NCBI RefSeq assembly: GCF_022458985.1
Contig: NC_061776.1
Location: 2,083,075-2,147,074, forward strand
DNA length: 64,000 bases
Origin: Mugil cephalus
Lineage: Eukaryota; Chordata; Actinopteri; Mugiliformes; Mugilidae
Direction: 5' to 3'
The stretch's first letter is position 1. Each line of letters begins with the position of its first letter. Shown piece by piece: positions 33,779-46,786 of this stretch. The notes under the pieces were generated by a model. The model was not told the DNA's origin. It did no database searches and worked only from the letters and a program-made list of their open reading frames with translations. The position numbers were made by a program, and so were the translations under genes.

Positions 33779-33851
33779 CCAAAATTTTGGACATGTCTTT
33801 TCATTCAATTCAATGAGAAGGTTTGTCCAAACTTTTGACTGGTAGTGTATT
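33779..33851. mobile_element. DNA transposon terminus
   Basis: AAACTTTTGACTGGTAGTGTA is the end of a very common fish DNA transposon family (Tc1/mariner-type inverted end). Only one end is present. Confidence 0.5.
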
Positions 33852-34899
33852 TGTGTTATTGTTGTTTCTCTTCTACTTCATAGCAGAGAAATCAGCAGAC
33901 CTTCCTTCATGTTCCTTTATCTCTGATATGTTGTTGCTCACTCTGTTAACGTACAGTATATTCACATTTATTCATTTGCAGTAGCTGCGGTAAATTTTTG
34001 GCTCATTTACAATAACTCTGTTGACACACTTTTATGATTCACTAAGGGGCATTGATAAGATTTTACTTACATGGATGCCGTTATCGATCCGATTCTTTAT
34101 CAATTCCCTTATCAGTTTCTGTGATTTTTAGTTTTAGAAAAAGTTGGCCACATTTACACGAATAGGATTTTAGTGCGAAAGTGCATAAGTCTTGCACGTT
34201 TTGGCCGACTATCATGACTGGAACCACCTTTTTGAACCCAGGTCCCGGGGTGAAAAAGACAAATGCGAGCCTGCCAGAATATCACAATCAGAAGACACTG
34301 ACCTTTGTAAAAACGATTGATTGTGTGAAGTTAGTGGCCGGGATTCAGATGTTGCAAGTTGATTCAACTAAAGTTGCGGCTGTTGTTTGATCTTTTTCCT
34401 TTCACCTCCCGACTGACTTGCACATTTTTATTGTACACTACTCATGTTTATCATACCTGTCTGGTACAAGCTGTTGAAACAAGTTGTACATGTTTACTTG
34501 TGCAAATAACTTTCATAATTAATTTATAGTGTCATTTATATTAATTTGTCACAACAATCAGGGCTGATCAAATCATTTGGCCGGGACTTTATGTAGTGAT
34601 AGAAGAGTAAAAGTCGTCATTTACTTTATCTGATTCTGCTTTTGCATGTGTTGTTAACCGCTCAGTGGTTTTGCAAAATGTCTATTTAGGACATAGCCAA
34701 AGTAACTGAATGCTGTTTGTGAACATGTTGGAGCTCATTCATGGTCTTGGTCTCTTTTGAAATTCAAGACTCTGAAGTCTCTATCACAAAATTCAGAAGT
34801 GGTAATTTTCTTATTTAAAAATAAGAAGTTGTTGGGTTTGCCTGAATTTTTTTGTTTTGAAAAAATGTGTTGGTTTAACCCTATAATGACTTTTATTAA

Positions 34900-35720
34900 T
34901 GAAATCAGAAGAAAATGACATGCAGCTTTTACTCAGACACAACTTGTATGTGACGTTTTGACTGAATCATGTGTTGCCTTTTATTACTGTGAGAAGTAGT
35001 ATAAATATAAAATAAAATCTGTTCACCACAGACTGAGAGGACTGACAGTTAATATGTAACTGGTCAAACTGGACAAACTGACTTCTTAAAACTGGTCCGA
35101 ACTGTAAGAAGGAAAATGTTGAGAACTTCAGCTTTTAACTTCTTTGTAGTTTGTGCTGTTTTTATGTCTGTAGCGTTAATAAAACTTCATTGATTTGTGT
35201 ATTAATCGTCAGATTTATTCAGGTTAGTCCTGTTCTGATAATAAGAGTCTGATGAGGCCTCTCGCTTCTTCCTCAGAAACACAATGTTCAACTATAAAGT
35301 CTTCAAAGGACACGAGCTGCCAGTCACTGACACTGAGATAATGTTGGACATTAGATTGTTCCAGTTCTGCATTTGTGTACAACAACTTCCAAACTCGTGT
35401 CTCATCTCCTCCTTCCTCCAGAGTAGGAGTGTACCTGGATCACAGAGCAGGTATTCTGTCCTTCTACAGAGACTCTCCTCCACAGAGTCCAGACCACATT
35501 CACTCAGCCGCTCTATGCTGGACAGAGTCCAGGTTTGCTTCATAAGTGCTGAGTTGGTTAAAATGAAGTAGACAGAGGTAACTTCAGGACCAGAGAGTTA
35601 AATCCTGTGTTTCTCTTCATCAACTTGTTTTCTCTCCATGTTTGTTGCTGAGAGTTCATTGTTGTGGTGTTTCTGCTCAGAGATCAGCTGTCAGTCAAAC
35701 ATCATGGCTGCTACCTTGAC
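34900..35720 (+). pseudogene. TRIM duplicate with coding region deleted
   Basis: The 5' part (34930-35341) parallels 31350-31797: GACTGAATCATGTG, AAGAAGGAAAATGTT, CAGATTTATTCAGGT, GAGTCTGATGAGGCCTCTCGC, GCCAGTCACTGACACTGAGA. After about 35365 it jumps to the SPRY end (CATTTGTGTACAACAACTTC, AGAGTAGGAGTGTACCTGGA) and continues through the 3' UTR. About 1.45 kb of coding sequence (start codon, RING, B-boxes, coiled coil, most of SPRY) is missing, and the remaining SPRY piece has further small deletions. No protein can be made from it. Confidence 0.85.
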
Positions 35721-35820
35721 GTCAAAGCAAACAGCGCCCTCTGCCGGTGTTCTGATGAAGTTTGCTGCTACCGCTGCTCTTTCTGACAGGCGTGTAATGC
35801 TAACCCTAACCACAGAGTAG

Positions 35821-36548
35821 TATCTCTCAGTGGGTAGCAGAAAATGACAGAACACCGTTTTAAATGCTAAAGGGTTTTACTACTTTTACAGCTCAGTGGG
35901 GTTTTACAGTGGAAGTACTGGCCTGTCATTGTCCTTAACCAGCAGATTCAAAATCAATACATTAATAAATACATTGTGTATCTCACAGAATCAAGTTCTG
36001 TGCTTTAACTGATCCAGGAGTTGAGGGGTTAGGGATCCTGGTCATATTTATGTATTTTGTGGTTTAGGGTTAAGGAAATATCCAGATTTTGTCGTCTTTA
36101 CTTATCGTAAACCAGGAGAGACTGTACGGCAAGATCAGATATTTTAGTCAACATAATTAACAGATATGTTCACTCAGTGTGTTCATACTTTAAATTGCGT
36201 TTCCTGTAGCAGTTTTGTCGCTTAGATACAGAGAATATCTTCGAGTGTGACTAGTCAGAGGGGTCTATTTTTAGAAACATGCAGCTTGTGCTAGTTATCC
36301 TGTGACTCGTGTACATGAAGCATGTGAAGCATTTTGTGAACTTTTCAGACAAGATATTCTGGAAATAATAATAAAAAGAAAATGTCAATTTGGATTCGTC
36401 CTAATGCTGATTTTTTTTAAAAAAATTTTATAATTTCATCGACTTACAAAGCAGGATTTTTAAAATCACATGGTCCTTCCACATTTATGTCACTTATTCA
36501 TGGTGGGTGTCATTTCTGTTCAATGTCCGTCCACTACATGCTACTACT

Positions 36549-36610
<62 letters not shown>

Positions 36611-37750
36611 CAGAGACCGAGCGCCCTACATTCAACCATCAAACCTACTGTTACATAAAACCACCACCGCCACACAAACCGGCTTGCTGCCTGTTGCTAG
36701 GCAACAAGCCCCCGAGCCCCATCATCTAGTCTCGTCGCTGGGCCACGGCTCTACCTGAAAGTACTCAAATGGGTCAATGAGGACAAAAGGAAGGAGATGC
36801 GCTGGAAAAAAAAAAAATACATATAATAAAAAACCACTGAATGTGTCCCTGGGTCTGTGCAGATCTGCATCAGAATAATGAGCAGAATGAGACTAGAGGG
36901 TGGAGTCTGGAGATGAGCTGCTGCCAGAAGAGTTGAGCCTGCACAATGAGACGGCAGGCGTCTTTCTACATGGTAGAATATTCCCTCATCTGCTCCGCTC
37001 ATTCTCAATCTGATCCTGATTCTGGATTCGATGGTAATTGAACGTTGTGATCTTGTGATGTTGGGACTTGAGCATCGTCGCCATCACCTTGTTTCTGTGG
37101 GTGATATCGTGCTGGTTACACGTCCAAGTTAAGATCAGACATGAAGAGATGATCCTTTTATCTCATAATGGAACCAAAGCTACTTCCAAACTAGGGATCC
37201 GTCGAGGAGATTGTGAATAAGCTGCAGAGATGTTTTTTCTCTGGAAGAGTTTTGGATTTCAGTTTAATATCAATGAATTTACAGATATTTTACTTTCAAA
37301 TGTTTTTCCTTAAACCGTTGCTGTCGTTGGTTCCAGATATTTATTGGTATTCCGCTGCTTTTGTGCAGCTCTTTTGTCAGTTTTCAGTCCTGAGTCTCTG
37401 ATTTGAAGCGTCTGTCGTGTTTGGGATCAGTCTTGTAGGATTTCTAATGAAAATGGTTTGAAATAAAAAATAAATAAAATCCCAAAATGTATTCTTTTAA
37501 CACCCAGCCATATGGTCAGGTCCCTATCGTTACGGTACAGAGGCCGTTCGTAGTTCTGGTTCAACCAGAATTCCACCTTGGTTTATTAAAAGCACATTTC
37601 AGACACATTGAATATAGATTTTCAAACTTTAGATTTCAGATTTCCTGCACCGGTTTCTTGTTTTACACAAGACTATTCAAACGTGGACATCGGAGAATCC
37701 TTCTGACGAGGAAACTGAACACTCGTTTCCGTTATAATTTACAGAGGAAG
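35821..37750. other. intergenic, no gene seen
   Basis: AT-rich apart from the CA run at 36549-36608 and a short poly-A. The frame at 37487-37768 has no family I recognise and overlaps the MITE that begins at 37751. Confidence 0.6.
36549..36608. repeat. CA microsatellite
   Basis: About 29 uninterrupted CA units; apparent poly-Thr-His frames here are artefacts. Confidence 0.97.
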
Positions 37751-37934
37751 TGCAGGAGCATCTCATAAATTACAGTATCATGGAAAAGCTGATATATTTC
37801 AGTTTTTCATTGGCTTCAAGCCATGATCATCAAACCTAAATGAGCTCTGTTGTGTAATTAATCTATGTAATAAATGAGTTTTAAGACTGAATCACTGAAA
37901 TAAAGTAACTTTTCAATGATATTCTAATTTATCA
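37751..37934. mobile_element. MITE with about 40-bp inverted ends
   Basis: Left arm GGAGCATCTCATAAATTACA continuing to GATATATTTCAGT; right arm ACTGAAATAAAGTAACTTTT continuing to GATATTCTAATTTAT. The arms are about 80 percent complementary by eye. This end type (CATCTCAATAAATTAGAATA in the consensus form) is widespread in fish. Confidence 0.75.
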
Positions 37935-39970
37935 GAACAGTATGAGAGGTTACTGACAGGTCTATAAGGAGTCGACATGTATGGCAGTAAATATGAAATA
38001 AATAGAAAAAAATGTAAAATAGCGGATTCAGTACAATAATAAATAATGTGACACATGGATTAAATTAAAGAATGACTGTGACACATGAGGACATAGTGAT
38101 ATTACACACAAGAGAATATTGCAGTGTGTGTAAATCTTAAGTTATTGTAACCCCTTAAAGGTCAGTTTATTGAGAAGCACCTACGGTTTGAGCCCAAAGA
38201 GTAAAGGTGGCGTAGAGCTGAATCTAAGAAGACGACGCTGGTGGTGAAGAAGAAGAAGTACTTGTCGGGTGGATGACAGAGACCTCTGGTGAAGACTTTG
38301 TGGATGACCATGGAGAGGAGCTGAAGAAGGGGAAAAGTGACAGAATGACAGCGACTTTAACGTATGACTAGTCGACAGTCACCAAAAATGTTTAGTTGCT
38401 GTTATTGCTTCTAAAGGAGGTGACAGCAGAGACTGGAAACAAGGGTTCTCTGACTTATACAACTCAGATATGATGGAAGTGTCGGTCCGTGTTCAAATTC
38501 ATGTATTTCAGGAGACATTTTATACAAAAATGTAGAAAATACTGACGGGCACAAAAGGAACCAAGGAAAATGAAGGTTTCAGCTTGACAGGAGCCGATTG
38601 GTTGGTTGGCATTTAAAGCAACGTTCATGCACGTACTGTACAGTGGTGAAACGGCATCACTCACAAAAATATAACAACACACATTTCATCAGTGCTAACA
38701 CGCCCCCTCTTTTAACCCCTCCATGCCAATAGATCTCTGCTCTGCCTCTTAATTATTTACGAATCCCTCATCAATGTTTGATTCCACATTTTACCGTTCA
38801 CTGTCCACGCTCGCCTCACGCTCATCATACACCCCCTATGACATGTATACAGTCCCAGTACGGCCCAGACCCAGGCTGTGATTAGGATTAGTAGCTACTG
38901 GAGAGGTCACATCACATTGGTTTGATACAACACATAGGAAGCACTTATAAATTTAATATCACTGGATTTCTAAATAGTTTTCATTCCTTTGGCGTATTTG
39001 ATTTAATGTGATTGATCTGCTTGTACTTGCTGCTTCTACAGAGGAACGTTGAGTGTCTGACACACGATCCGTTCATTTCAGATTATTCTAGATTAAATTT
39101 CGCTCTTGGTTACGATCAGACGCCTCAGAGAGTCTGGAGTTAGAGCTGCATGCTGTGCATCCTGCAGACATGACGGCGCATGAAGAGAAACTTTGAGCTG
39201 TAAGAGCTTTACCTGAACCGACTTCCTGTCTCCTACTTTTCTCCCAACCTCACAAAAAAAAAAAACCAAAAAACAACAGCCTCGTTAATTTCATACCAGA
39301 AATAACTCCTACTTAAGACTCGGTGACAACAGTCCCGCCTCACATCATCCCGTGTTCGTAGCAGCCGACTTGAAAAGCGCTGGAAATAGTTCTGTCACCC
39401 GTCAGCCTCTAAAGCTCTGACGCGGGAGGCGAGTAGCACCCTCCGTCCCAGGAGAGACACTCGAGGGAGAATTTGTGAATCTAGGACAGTCGATGGCGCC
39501 CTGGTTGACTGACGCGGGCAATTGTGGTGCAATCTGTTGTAATCACTGAGCTCTGTAATTTAGGAGAGGGAGGGCCGGATGATCCAAAGGACAGGGACAC
39601 TTCCTGGAAAGACAGAAAGGACTTAATCCAGCGAACGTTAGTGAGGACGAGTGAGACGAACCAAACCTTTGTCTGGTTGTCCCCTGGCCTGCTGTGTTTC
39701 TCATGTTCCAAAGGTTTCATTTTTATCGGTGTTTGGATTTTCCTGCCTCGTCCCTGCGTGTAGCCGTGGCCGTTCAAGGCTTAATTTTCTTGAAGCTTCG
39801 ACACTTCCATGACACAACGCTCAATGGGGACATCTAGTGGACAATGAGCTGTGATGTCATGTATTGGTTCATGTTTGTATGGGATTTGCACGTTCCGACT
39901 ACACTTCACAGTTGTCTGGTGTGAAGCTGATACAATAAAATGTTATTTTTTCTATGAATATATTTATTTC
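37935..39970. other. intergenic, no gene seen
   Basis: Mixed unique sequence. No splice-bounded coding segment, transposase relic or tandem array identified. Confidence 0.5.
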
Positions 39971-39971
39971 T

Positions 39972-40262
39972 GCACTCACCAGCGAGAAGGTCCAGGTTTG
40001 AGTCCAGCTCCAGCGTTTCCGGGTGGAGTTTGCATGTTCTCCTTGTGTCTGCGTGGGTTTTCTCTGGGTGCTCGTACGCTCGTTGGGCTGATTGGTGACT
40101 CTAAATTGACTCTGTGAGTGTGAATGGTTGTTTTGTCTCTGTGTTAGTCCTGAGACAGACTGGAGACATGTCCAGGGTGGACCCCGCCTCTCGCCCAATG
40201 ACAGCTGGGACAGACTCCATCAACCCCCACGACCCTAGTGAGGATAAGAGGTAGTAGATGAT
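39972..40262 (+). mobile_element. tRNA-like SINE or SINE-like repeat, 5'-truncated
   Basis: Starts inside a degenerate B-box region (CAGGTTTGAGTCCAGC at 39993) and continues GGAGTTTGCATGTTCTCC, GTCTGCGTGGGTTTTCTC, TTGGTGACTCTAAATTG, GAGTGTGAATGGTTG, CCCGCCTCTCGCCCAATG, GGATAAGAGGTAGTAGATGA. This is one of the commonest short repeats in teleost genomes; the A box is lost. Confidence 0.75.
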
Positions 40263-41888
40263 GAGATATTTATTTCTTAAATGAAATAAAAAGAAGACAA
40301 TGGTTTAAAAGATGGCGACTAGCGGTTGCTGAATTAATGTCAGGATTCGAACCCATACAAACTTTTTTACTAAAATGTTGATTTCATGATGCACCAGAGG
40401 TTCCAACCATAGCGTCTGTGGTCGTTTCTCCTGAGTCAGCTACCAGGCTCCACGAGTCTTCACCAACTCTCACCAATGGCACCAATGTTACAGGACTCAC
40501 ATCAGCTGTTTTTATGTATTTCCCAGTAATCGTGGTTTAGTAGAGTTATGTCAGTGTCTACCTGCAGAGAGCCGAGAAACCAGAACCAACCCAGAGACAG
40601 GGTTTCCATGACGAATGAAGCTCTAAAGTGGTTCGTGTGTTGCACATTTGGTTCCTATTGCTACAGAACCGTGTCACTGTGCACGTCATCTTAAAAAGAT
40701 CATGAGCTGCTGATGTTCGTTCCCTTGTTCAGTAGCGTCAGGCCGAGGCTTCACAACGACGAGCTGCAGCCGTGAGCATGGAAGGATTAGATCCTCTCTC
40801 GGTGCAGACTCTTAAACTGACAACAAGTCTGAAAAGTACTTTTGCTCAGCTTCCATTGAAACTTTCTAACAGTTCAGCGTTAAAAGGAACCGGTTCTGCC
40901 TCTGATTCTGTCCAGCACCAATCAGACATCACTTAGCCCTGCATCGATTCACTCTGAAGATGAGCTACAGTAAAATGAAGCGCATCGATCCCCAGACGCA
41001 GGGCAAACGCTGTGAGTGAGAATTCAGTCAAACGTGAAAGGAGAAGAAACCAGGCTGTCAGGAAGCCAACGTCGATCTCCGCTAACGCACATTCCTTTCA
41101 TTTAGTTTTACTTTTACCAACGAATCAACGCATTCTTAAACCCAATGACTCATACAACAACAAACACCAGTAGAACCTCCTCCTGTGGAACCAGAAGCTT
41201 CTAGTCTGGGTTCTGGAGGTTTAGGTCTTTGCTTTTTGATAAATCCTAAAGAAAGCAAAGAAACGAGAGAATGAGGAGGAGGAGAAAAAGGAGAAAGACA
41301 GTGAGAAAATGAAGGAGAAGATTTTTAAAATTTCTAGTCTTTCAAAGACTCGTGTCTGTAGCTGTCCACTGGTCAAATCTGTCCTCGTCTCCTGTGTCCT
41401 CATGGAAACCAAACAGTCACAGCATCAAGACGTTTGTCCTGGAACCTGTCCCTCCGAGACAGGTTCATGGACAGATCTGCCTCCACACCTGGAAGATTCA
41501 GCAGGTCTGGTTCCAGGTCTTTAAAGTGTGCGACTCCATCGTGGGGTTGATGCTGGAGAAAAAGCGTAGGAAGCGACAGCTCCATGTGGAACCATCCACT
41601 GGAGAACAGACGTCCTTTCCTTTACCTGAGGTTTGTTCCTCTGGTCGTCCTCTCTACCTGTAAACCTCCTGGGCAGTTGGACCAGATTCAGTCTTTTGTC
41701 TGATGTGTTGTTGAGAAGTGAAAAGCTCTTAGATCAGACTTTTACCTCCCTCAGACCCTTTGTGTGGTTTGTGAAAAGGTTTTAAAACTTGCAGCTGTGA
41801 CAGAGACGTCACTGAGATGTTTCCTTCAGTGTCGCTGCAGCCAGAGATCAGCTGACTGGATACAGTCTGTTTAAAACCTCTGAGTCTG

Positions 41889-41924
41889 GCCTCCTCCTCC
41901 TCCTCCTCCTCCTCCTCCTCCTCC
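41889..41924. repeat. CTC microsatellite
   Basis: Twelve CTC/CCT triplets. Confidence 0.95.
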
Positions 41925-42413
41925 ATCCACCCGTCTTATTTATCACACATTGCACATTCACATTCACACATCCCCTTTAGCACTGGATTCATCTGTTACA
42001 CCTCACATGTGAACCTCACTCTCCACCTTCACCTCTCTCCTTTCACTCTCCTCTTCTAACAGAACGTTTCATATCTGTGGACGTCTCACTCCTCTCACAC
42101 CAAGACCAAGAACAACCAGGAGGAAATGATGTATTGACTCATATCAAGTTATTAGACTCATTCTAATCCCAACGTTAACCTGGTTCTGTACGTTCTTTCA
42201 TCCGTCCTGTAATTTATTCTTTTCTTTTTTTGTTCGAACTTTGCAGCAGCAGAAACTTCTCACCCGTTAATAAAACACAAGATTTATTCTTTTTTTTTTA
42301 AACTGTCTGTGGTTTCTCTCTGTTTCCTCTTACACTCCAAAATACTGCTGTTGTTGCTTAGCAACCATTACACCCATGAAAAACGTAATGGACAAAAGTG
42401 AGAAGATGCTGCG

Positions 42414-42415
<2 letters not shown>

Positions 42416-42444
<29 letters not shown>
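42416..42444. repeat. GT microsatellite
   Basis: About 14 GT units. Confidence 0.95.
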
Positions 42445-42446
<2 letters not shown>

Positions 42447-42772
42447 TCCTGCCTGCAGACTGAAAATAACTACTTACTTGTACAATACTGACTTCATCAC
42501 ACGTGTCCACACAGTAGGAGACACATTCATTGTCGCCCTGCAGTAACATCGGAGACGTATCGCTCCTTGTCCTGCAAACTACATCTGAAAATAACGTCGT
42601 TACTAAAGTCAGACATTAAAACGCTGCTAAAGTCGAAGGTTGAAGAAGTTTATCTCTGGCTCTCCTGCCATGCAGTCGCCATTTTGAGGTGATGAAATGG
42701 AAACAGATCCTGAGGCTGATATTAATCCTCTTGGATAATGTGCTATAGAACGATGCGACTTGGAAACCGAAC

Positions 42773-43199
42773 AGTGTCATGGTTCATGTCTGTCTCTATT
42801 TTGTGATCAGGTTTTATTTTGTCATGTTTCGTGTCTCCTTGTGGTTTGTCATGTCTGTTTGAGTCGTGTTTTGTGTTTCCTGTTTTATTTTGTTAAGCTC
42901 TGCTTGTCCTGTCTGTGTTTCCTCGCGTGTCCCTTGATTGTTCATTGGTTTCATCCCTGTTGATTGTCCTCATGCGTCTCAACTGTGTCTTGTCACCCCT
43001 CATGTGTATTTATAGCCCTGCCTTTCCTTCTGGTGTCGTTTTTGTTGCCTATTGATGTTAACTCGTCCACGTTCCTTATCTTTTTTTGCTCCATGTCTCT
43101 TTAGATTTTTTTGTGTTTTCCTGCTTGTCTGCAGCGCTTTCTGTTTGGTTTTGTTGTTTCCCTGGGTCTTCTCCTCATCACCTCCCTCATCCTGACACT
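42773..43199. mobile_element. T-rich element with AGTGTCA/TGACACT ends
   Basis: Begins AGTGTCATGGTTCATGTC and ends ATCCTGACACT, so the outer seven bases are inverted. The interior is strongly T-rich, with the words TGTTTCC, TGTCTGT and TTTATAGCCC. Layout and wording resemble a second block at 56586-57203. It could be a solo LTR (TG...CA ends with a TATA-like TATTTATAG at about 43007) or a MITE. Confidence 0.45.
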
Positions 43200-44109
43200 A
43201 ATAGTGGCAGAAGTGGTGAAAGTGGTGGTTTGGGGAGAAGGGCGTTGTTTGCCGGGAGGTGAACGCGTTGGAAGGGACGATGATTTCACTGAAATATGTC
43301 TGAGCAGAAACACGGCGACGCCCTGTTAGTAGCAGCCATGCTAAGCTAGCTGGAACCACACGATGATCATCTACTGTCCATTTACTCACAATTTACTACA
43401 TCATGGTCATGTTTTGTGTGTTGCGTGTGCATGTGTGGCCAAACGTATTGTACCTAAGCACAGCTTGTCCAGCCTTATCGGGCCGGGGCAGAGTACTGGA
43501 CTGAAACACGCTGCAGTTACACTCACACTAGTCATAGAATCTGGACTTTAGGGGTAAATGTGCTGGAGTGTTTCCTAAGGCTCCACAAACCCAGTATAAC
43601 AGAATCAGCTCGTTGGGTCCCTGGTAGAAGAAAATCCAAAGAAACGAGAACTTTCATTCATGAATTCTGACCATTACTCAGACTAGAACCTTCATCTGGG
43701 TCAGAACTTTCTCCAGGACCCGGTTTAGACTGAGTCATTTGTCTCTTCTAATATTTATCCATCGCTATCACTGCTATCACAGACAGGTTAATTATTCTGC
43801 CATTTAGTGGAAGAGGATTTAATTGTCCTACCTGTCACTATACGTCTCTGGCATAGATCAACCAAGATGAATTATATGCAGTAAATAAATTATTTTCTGA
43901 CCAATTTAGCGAAATTGGATCATTTCCTGTGGCACAGTGGTCGGTGAATCACCAACCCCATGACGCAATACGGCAAGATGGCGGCCATGTTTAGAAACCT
44001 TCTATACGTCGATATGTGTCGATACTGTTACTAGAGTCCGTCTATAAAATGTGATTTACTTGATTGTGGACTTCATTTTACCCTTTAAAGCCTCACGTGT
44101 TCAGCCTGA

Positions 44110-44170
44110 GGATGGATGGATGGATGGATGGATAGATGGATGGATGGATGGATGGATTGATTGATTGATT
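44110..44170. repeat. GGAT microsatellite
   Basis: About 14 GGAT units with one GATA interruption. Confidence 0.95.
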
Positions 44171-44317
44171 AGCTGTGGTCGTGTTAGCGACAGGAGACTC
44201 AGACCTGATGCTAAAGGAACTGAAACAGACGAGACTAGGATCCAGTGAGGACCCAGACTTGGATTGACGTGGTAGACACTGAGGCCCTGGGGAAGGACAA
44301 GCTGCGAGACTGGCTCA

Positions 44318-44368
44318 GGGTGAGGAGGGGGTGAGGAGGGGGTGAGGAGGGGGTGAGGAGGGGAGGGT
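44318..44368. repeat. GTGAGGAGGGG short tandem repeat
   Basis: Four copies of an 11- to 12-base GGTGAGGAGGGG unit; G-rich on the + strand. Confidence 0.85.
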
Positions 44369-44412
44369 GGTGTTGGGCCTGTCAGCGCTCAGCCTGCATC
44401 CAAGGAAGACTC

Positions 44413-44464
44413 TCACACACACACACACACTCACACACAGACACACACACACACACACACACAC
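44413..44464. repeat. CA microsatellite
   Basis: CA run interrupted by TCACACACAGA. Confidence 0.95.
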
Positions 44465-45144
44465 CTCTAACAGGATGTGACATGTCTGCCTCTGAACATC
44501 GCCCTTCTCCCAAAACAGTGACTTTCTCAGTGTTTGTGTTTGTGTTGTGTCTTTAGTGGCGACTCCCTGGGGACGGCGACACATAGTTGAATCCCTGAAC
44601 CCCTGAACCCCTCCCCAGCTCCTGTTCCTCCAGTCTCCACCTGGCAGAACCTGATTTAAAAAGAAATAAATAAATGAACGGCCTGATTGGACTCATTTAC
44701 GCTACAGCGTCTCCTCCACGGCCTCAGAGTCAGAGTCTGGTCCAGAGCAGATCTACTGGGGGGGTAATGAGTCACTGGTGGGGGGGGGGGCAGTGCCGAC
44801 ATTGTTGTTGTTTTGTTGTTGTTAATTTCCGCATCATGTCATTTATGAGGCTGTTTACGCACAGTTTACACTGTCACACACTAAATAACACAATAACATG
44901 AAAAGGACAGAAAGGGGCGGAGTTAAGCTGTATTTGTAAGGACACCACTGGTGTTTAGGGGAGTGACCCAGTAGCCTAACCCGCCCTGCATGACAACCAA
45001 TATGATGCATTTCCCCCGTTCATTTTATTTGAAGTTATTTATTTAAGTTAGAGTTTGCACACGTAATACTAAAAGTTTGACACATTTCTAAAACCCTCTC
45101 AGATATCTAAAGCTTAAACACTTTCATCCTCTCATGAGGGGTTT

Positions 45145-45345
45145 TTCAGACGTATCGATATAAAAGTTTATCTCAAAAGTGCAATGGAAACACATCTTGG
45201 GCGCTTCCCTGGAGATAAGGCAGGAGGTCATGTGACCGGTTCATGTGACGTCCACCTTCCTCACAGTGACGTTTCTCTGGCGAGACGAGACTTCACGAGA
45301 GTTTGGGCTCATTTGCAAAACACCTTTTAACAGAAACACAAAGAC
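45145..45345. repeat. interspersed repeat, copy 2 of 7865-8050
   Basis: TTTTTCAGACGTATCGATAT, AAAAGTTTATCTCAAAAGTG, GGTCATGTGACCGGTTCATG. It is followed closely by the second repeat at 45395. Confidence 0.65.
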
Positions 45346-45394
45346 TACTACTACTCACGTTCTCCATCTTGATCAGTGACTGGGATCAGAGATG

Positions 45395-45600
45395 AACCGT
45401 TTCCATGGAGACCGGATGAAATGGTGTGATCAGTCATCACGCATGTTCACGTCAAAACATCCATTAAGGGTTTAATTTAGGTTATTGATGAAGAGGAGGA
45501 GCATCACGTCTACTGGTTAATGGGACAGGAGGGAGAAGAAGGTGGAGGAAGAGGAGGAGGATGGAAAAGAGAGAGAAGAGAGAAAAGGAGGGGGAGAAGA
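45395..45600. repeat. interspersed repeat, copy of 26618-26725
   Basis: CCGTTTCCATGGAGACCGGA, TATTGATGAAGAGGAGGAGC, CATCACGTCTACTGG and a GA-rich tail. Copies at 26.6 kb lack the adjacent 45145-type block. Confidence 0.65.
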
Positions 45601-46786
45601 ACCTCCAGTCCTGAATGTCTTAGAAGACGTCCAGGAGTCTCTGTTTCTACGTCCTCCTCCTGGAAAATCCTCAACCTGATGTTCATTCATTCACTCATTC
45701 ATTTATCAGGAGATGATCAAAAAGGTTACCATGGTTACCACCATCCCGATGTTTTTACCCCACGTGGAACAAACATGTTCAGAGAGAAAGGATTTATTCC
45801 AACCAGCAGATGTAGAGTTTCCATGGTTATTAAACATTTCCACCATCATCATCATCATCTCTGCGTCTGGTTGAGATGGTTCGGTCTTAAAATCTCTCGG
45901 GGCCTTGACATTAAATAGGATGTGGTGACACAGCTAATACGCTCCTTCTCTTCCTCTGTAAAGGTCAGTGTGGTCGGGACGCTTTGGGATTTGTCAGAGG
46001 TGCAGATTCAGATGTGAAAGGTCAGATTTCTTCTTCTTGTGTTTGTTGTGGTGCCTCTAGCAGAGCGTCTGTGATATTGTGTAGTGGTGCTGGACATCCA
46101 GACGAGGACCTCACGCAGCTCCGTTTAGCAGAGCCTATTCTTCCTAATCCAAACCCGCTCACAGGTCTCAGGGGCGGGGGGCTGAGCGAGTCGATTGGTC
46201 TCTAAGTGGAAGACAAATTGAAGCTTGTTGAGGCGAACGAGCCAAAAATGAATGTTCTCGCTGGCTCGTTCTAAAAATGCAGCGACGGGCGTCTCAGCGG
46301 GGAAACTAAATCCTACCAGAGCAGAAAAACAGCTTCAGCTTGGCTCTGAACGTCTGGAGCTCCGGACACGTACGAGAAACACAACCATTTAACACGCAAA
46401 CACGTAACACAATTTAAAATGTCTGAGGATATTTTCACCAAACCAGGCAGATGTAATTAACCTTTCTGTTTCCTTGTGCACGTACCAACGGAGGATTGTT
46501 CTGTTTCTTCTCAAATGTCATTTTTAGAACTGACGACGACACTGAGGCTGCTATTTTAACGCTAACCTGCCAGATAAGCGTGAAGGGATGATAAAAATAA
46601 CTGAGAGAGATGCAAACTGAGGACACACACAGAGAAACCAAGGGTGACGTTTGTGAAAGGTACAGAGGGAAATTAAATATTCAGATATTATTAGATATTC
46701 AGAGGAAAGAATAAACACAGAAAACCACAGCTAACGACCACAGAACAAAACAACAAACACTAACAGAGAGCTGGAAATATACAAAC
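45601..46786. other. intergenic, no gene seen
   Basis: Unique sequence with a short CAT run (45845-45861). The reading frames through it lack splice context or family resemblance. Confidence 0.5.

Larger units (their letters stand above)
40263..42770. other. intergenic, no gene seen
   Basis: Contains a CTC run (41889-41924) and a GT run (42416-42444). No coding exon supported. Confidence 0.55.

Noticed and set aside
37487..37768. 93-codon + strand frame starting MYSFNTQPYGQ
   Set aside because: It ends inside a MITE, has no recognisable domain and no splice or promoter context.
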